Of a stretch of 5,154 nucleotides of DNA, positions 4,908 to 5,154 are shown piece by piece (positions within the stretch are counted from its first letter, which is position 1; each line of letters begins with the position of its first letter). The stretch lies in the NCBI GenBank assembly GCA_023389175.1, contig JAEWEW010000215.1, forward strand, positions 1 to 5,154. The letters are read 5' to 3'. This DNA comes from Pseudomonadota bacterium. GTDB lineage: Bacteria > Pseudomonadota > Gammaproteobacteria > Burkholderiales > Burkholderiaceae_E. The notes under the pieces are model-generated. The model saw only the letters and a program-made list of their open reading frames with translations, was not told the DNA's origin and made no database searches. A program made the translations under genes and the position numbers.

Positions 4908-5154
4908 CTAGCCGGGCGCGGCCGCCTGCGGTGCCCGTCCGCCGGGACGCTGCGCCGCGCGCCGCCAGAGGTGCATCAGCGCATAGGCCCTCCAGGGGCG
5001 CCAGCGCTCCGCCAGCGCCAGCGCCTCGGCGGGCTTCGTCGCACCGAGCGCGTTGCGCGCCGCCACGTCGCCCGGCGGAAACGCGTCGCTCCAGCCGAGG
5101 CCTCGCATGACGATGTAGTTCGCCGTCCAGGGCCCGATGCCGCGGATCGCGCAG
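4908..5154 (-). CDS. alkA: DNA-3-methyladenine glycosylase II, AlkA family (C-terminal part)
   Basis: The last 81 residues of a base-excision-repair glycosylase that removes alkylated purines from DNA. The 5' part lies beyond the right edge. The frame is open through the window end, upstream of the internal ATG at 5108, and reads IRGIGPWTANYIVMRGLG, the helix-hairpin-helix of the HhH-GPD superfamily. FPPGDVAARNAL follows, whose Asp (visible residue 29) aligns with the catalytic Asp238 of E. coli AlkA. ALAERWRPWRAYALMHLWRR then corresponds to the AlkA WKPWRSYALLHIW region. The tail after it is a short Arg/Pro/Ala-rich extension that ends in TAG (4908-4910). Because the N-terminal part is missing, I cannot tell a stand-alone AlkA from an Ada-AlkA fusion (AdaA/AraC-type domains before the glycosylase). 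Confidence 0.9.
   Translation of the reverse strand, partial: CAIRGIGPWTANYIVMRGLGWSDAFPPGDVAARNALGATKPAEALALAERWRPWRAYALMHLWRRAAQRPGGRAPQAAAPG

Noticed and set aside
3864..4911. Two overlapping rightward open frames across the hydrolase start and the DUF6152-like gene
   Set aside because: They are Arg/Ser/Pro-rich and lack the signal peptide and the HHGF and PHV motifs that mark the correct frame.
1..5154. CRISPR arrays, tRNA or rRNA genes, transposases, attachment sites, toxin-antitoxin or phage-defence genes
   Set aside because: I looked for direct repeats with spacers, cloverleaf-like segments and the protein motifs of these systems on both strands and found none. The window reads as ordinary chromosomal genes.

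Overview
The window is very GC-rich, with G or C at most third codon positions. Its gene content (a periplasmic ferric-iron binding protein, acetoacetyl-CoA synthetase, a DUF6152-like exported protein and an AlkA-type glycosylase) suggests a high-GC proteobacterium, most likely a betaproteobacterium of the Burkholderiales or Rhodocyclales type. This placement is inferred from gene content and composition, and nothing in the window fixes the genus. No mobile element, CRISPR array, tRNA or rRNA was seen.

Layout, left to right. Bases 1-84 are probably the 3' end of a rightward gene that I cannot identify. It converges on a leftward gene (116-1183) for a FutA-type Fe(3+) ABC transporter substrate-binding protein, with a GC palindrome between the two stop codons. 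Upstream of futA is a short leader containing a hairpin, and then a good Fur-box-like sequence at 1241-1255 inside a weak possible promoter. Next, also leftward, are an acetoacetyl-CoA synthetase (1273-3339) and an alpha/beta hydrolase (3374-4219). These two are 34 bases apart and probably form one operon with the hydrolase first. A 138-base divergent intergenic region carrying a perfect 7-6-7 inverted repeat separates the hydrolase from a rightward DUF6152-like secreted protein (about 4358-4903). That gene converges, with only 4 bases between stop codons, on the 3' end of a leftward AlkA-family DNA-3-methyladenine glycosylase gene that runs off the right edge.

Functionally there are three independent units. 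One is an iron-starvation-regulated periplasmic iron binder with no permease or ATPase gene beside it. One is a two-gene unit that activates acetoacetate to acetoacetyl-CoA (ketone body, leucine or polyhydroxybutyrate carbon), with a hydrolase of unknown substrate. The third is a small exported protein of unknown role next to a base-excision-repair glycosylase. I see no convincing evidence of a new multi-gene system. The points most worth checking are the Fur site on an orphan futA, the intergenic palindrome, the hydrolase's unclear catalytic acid and the start of the DUF6152 gene.
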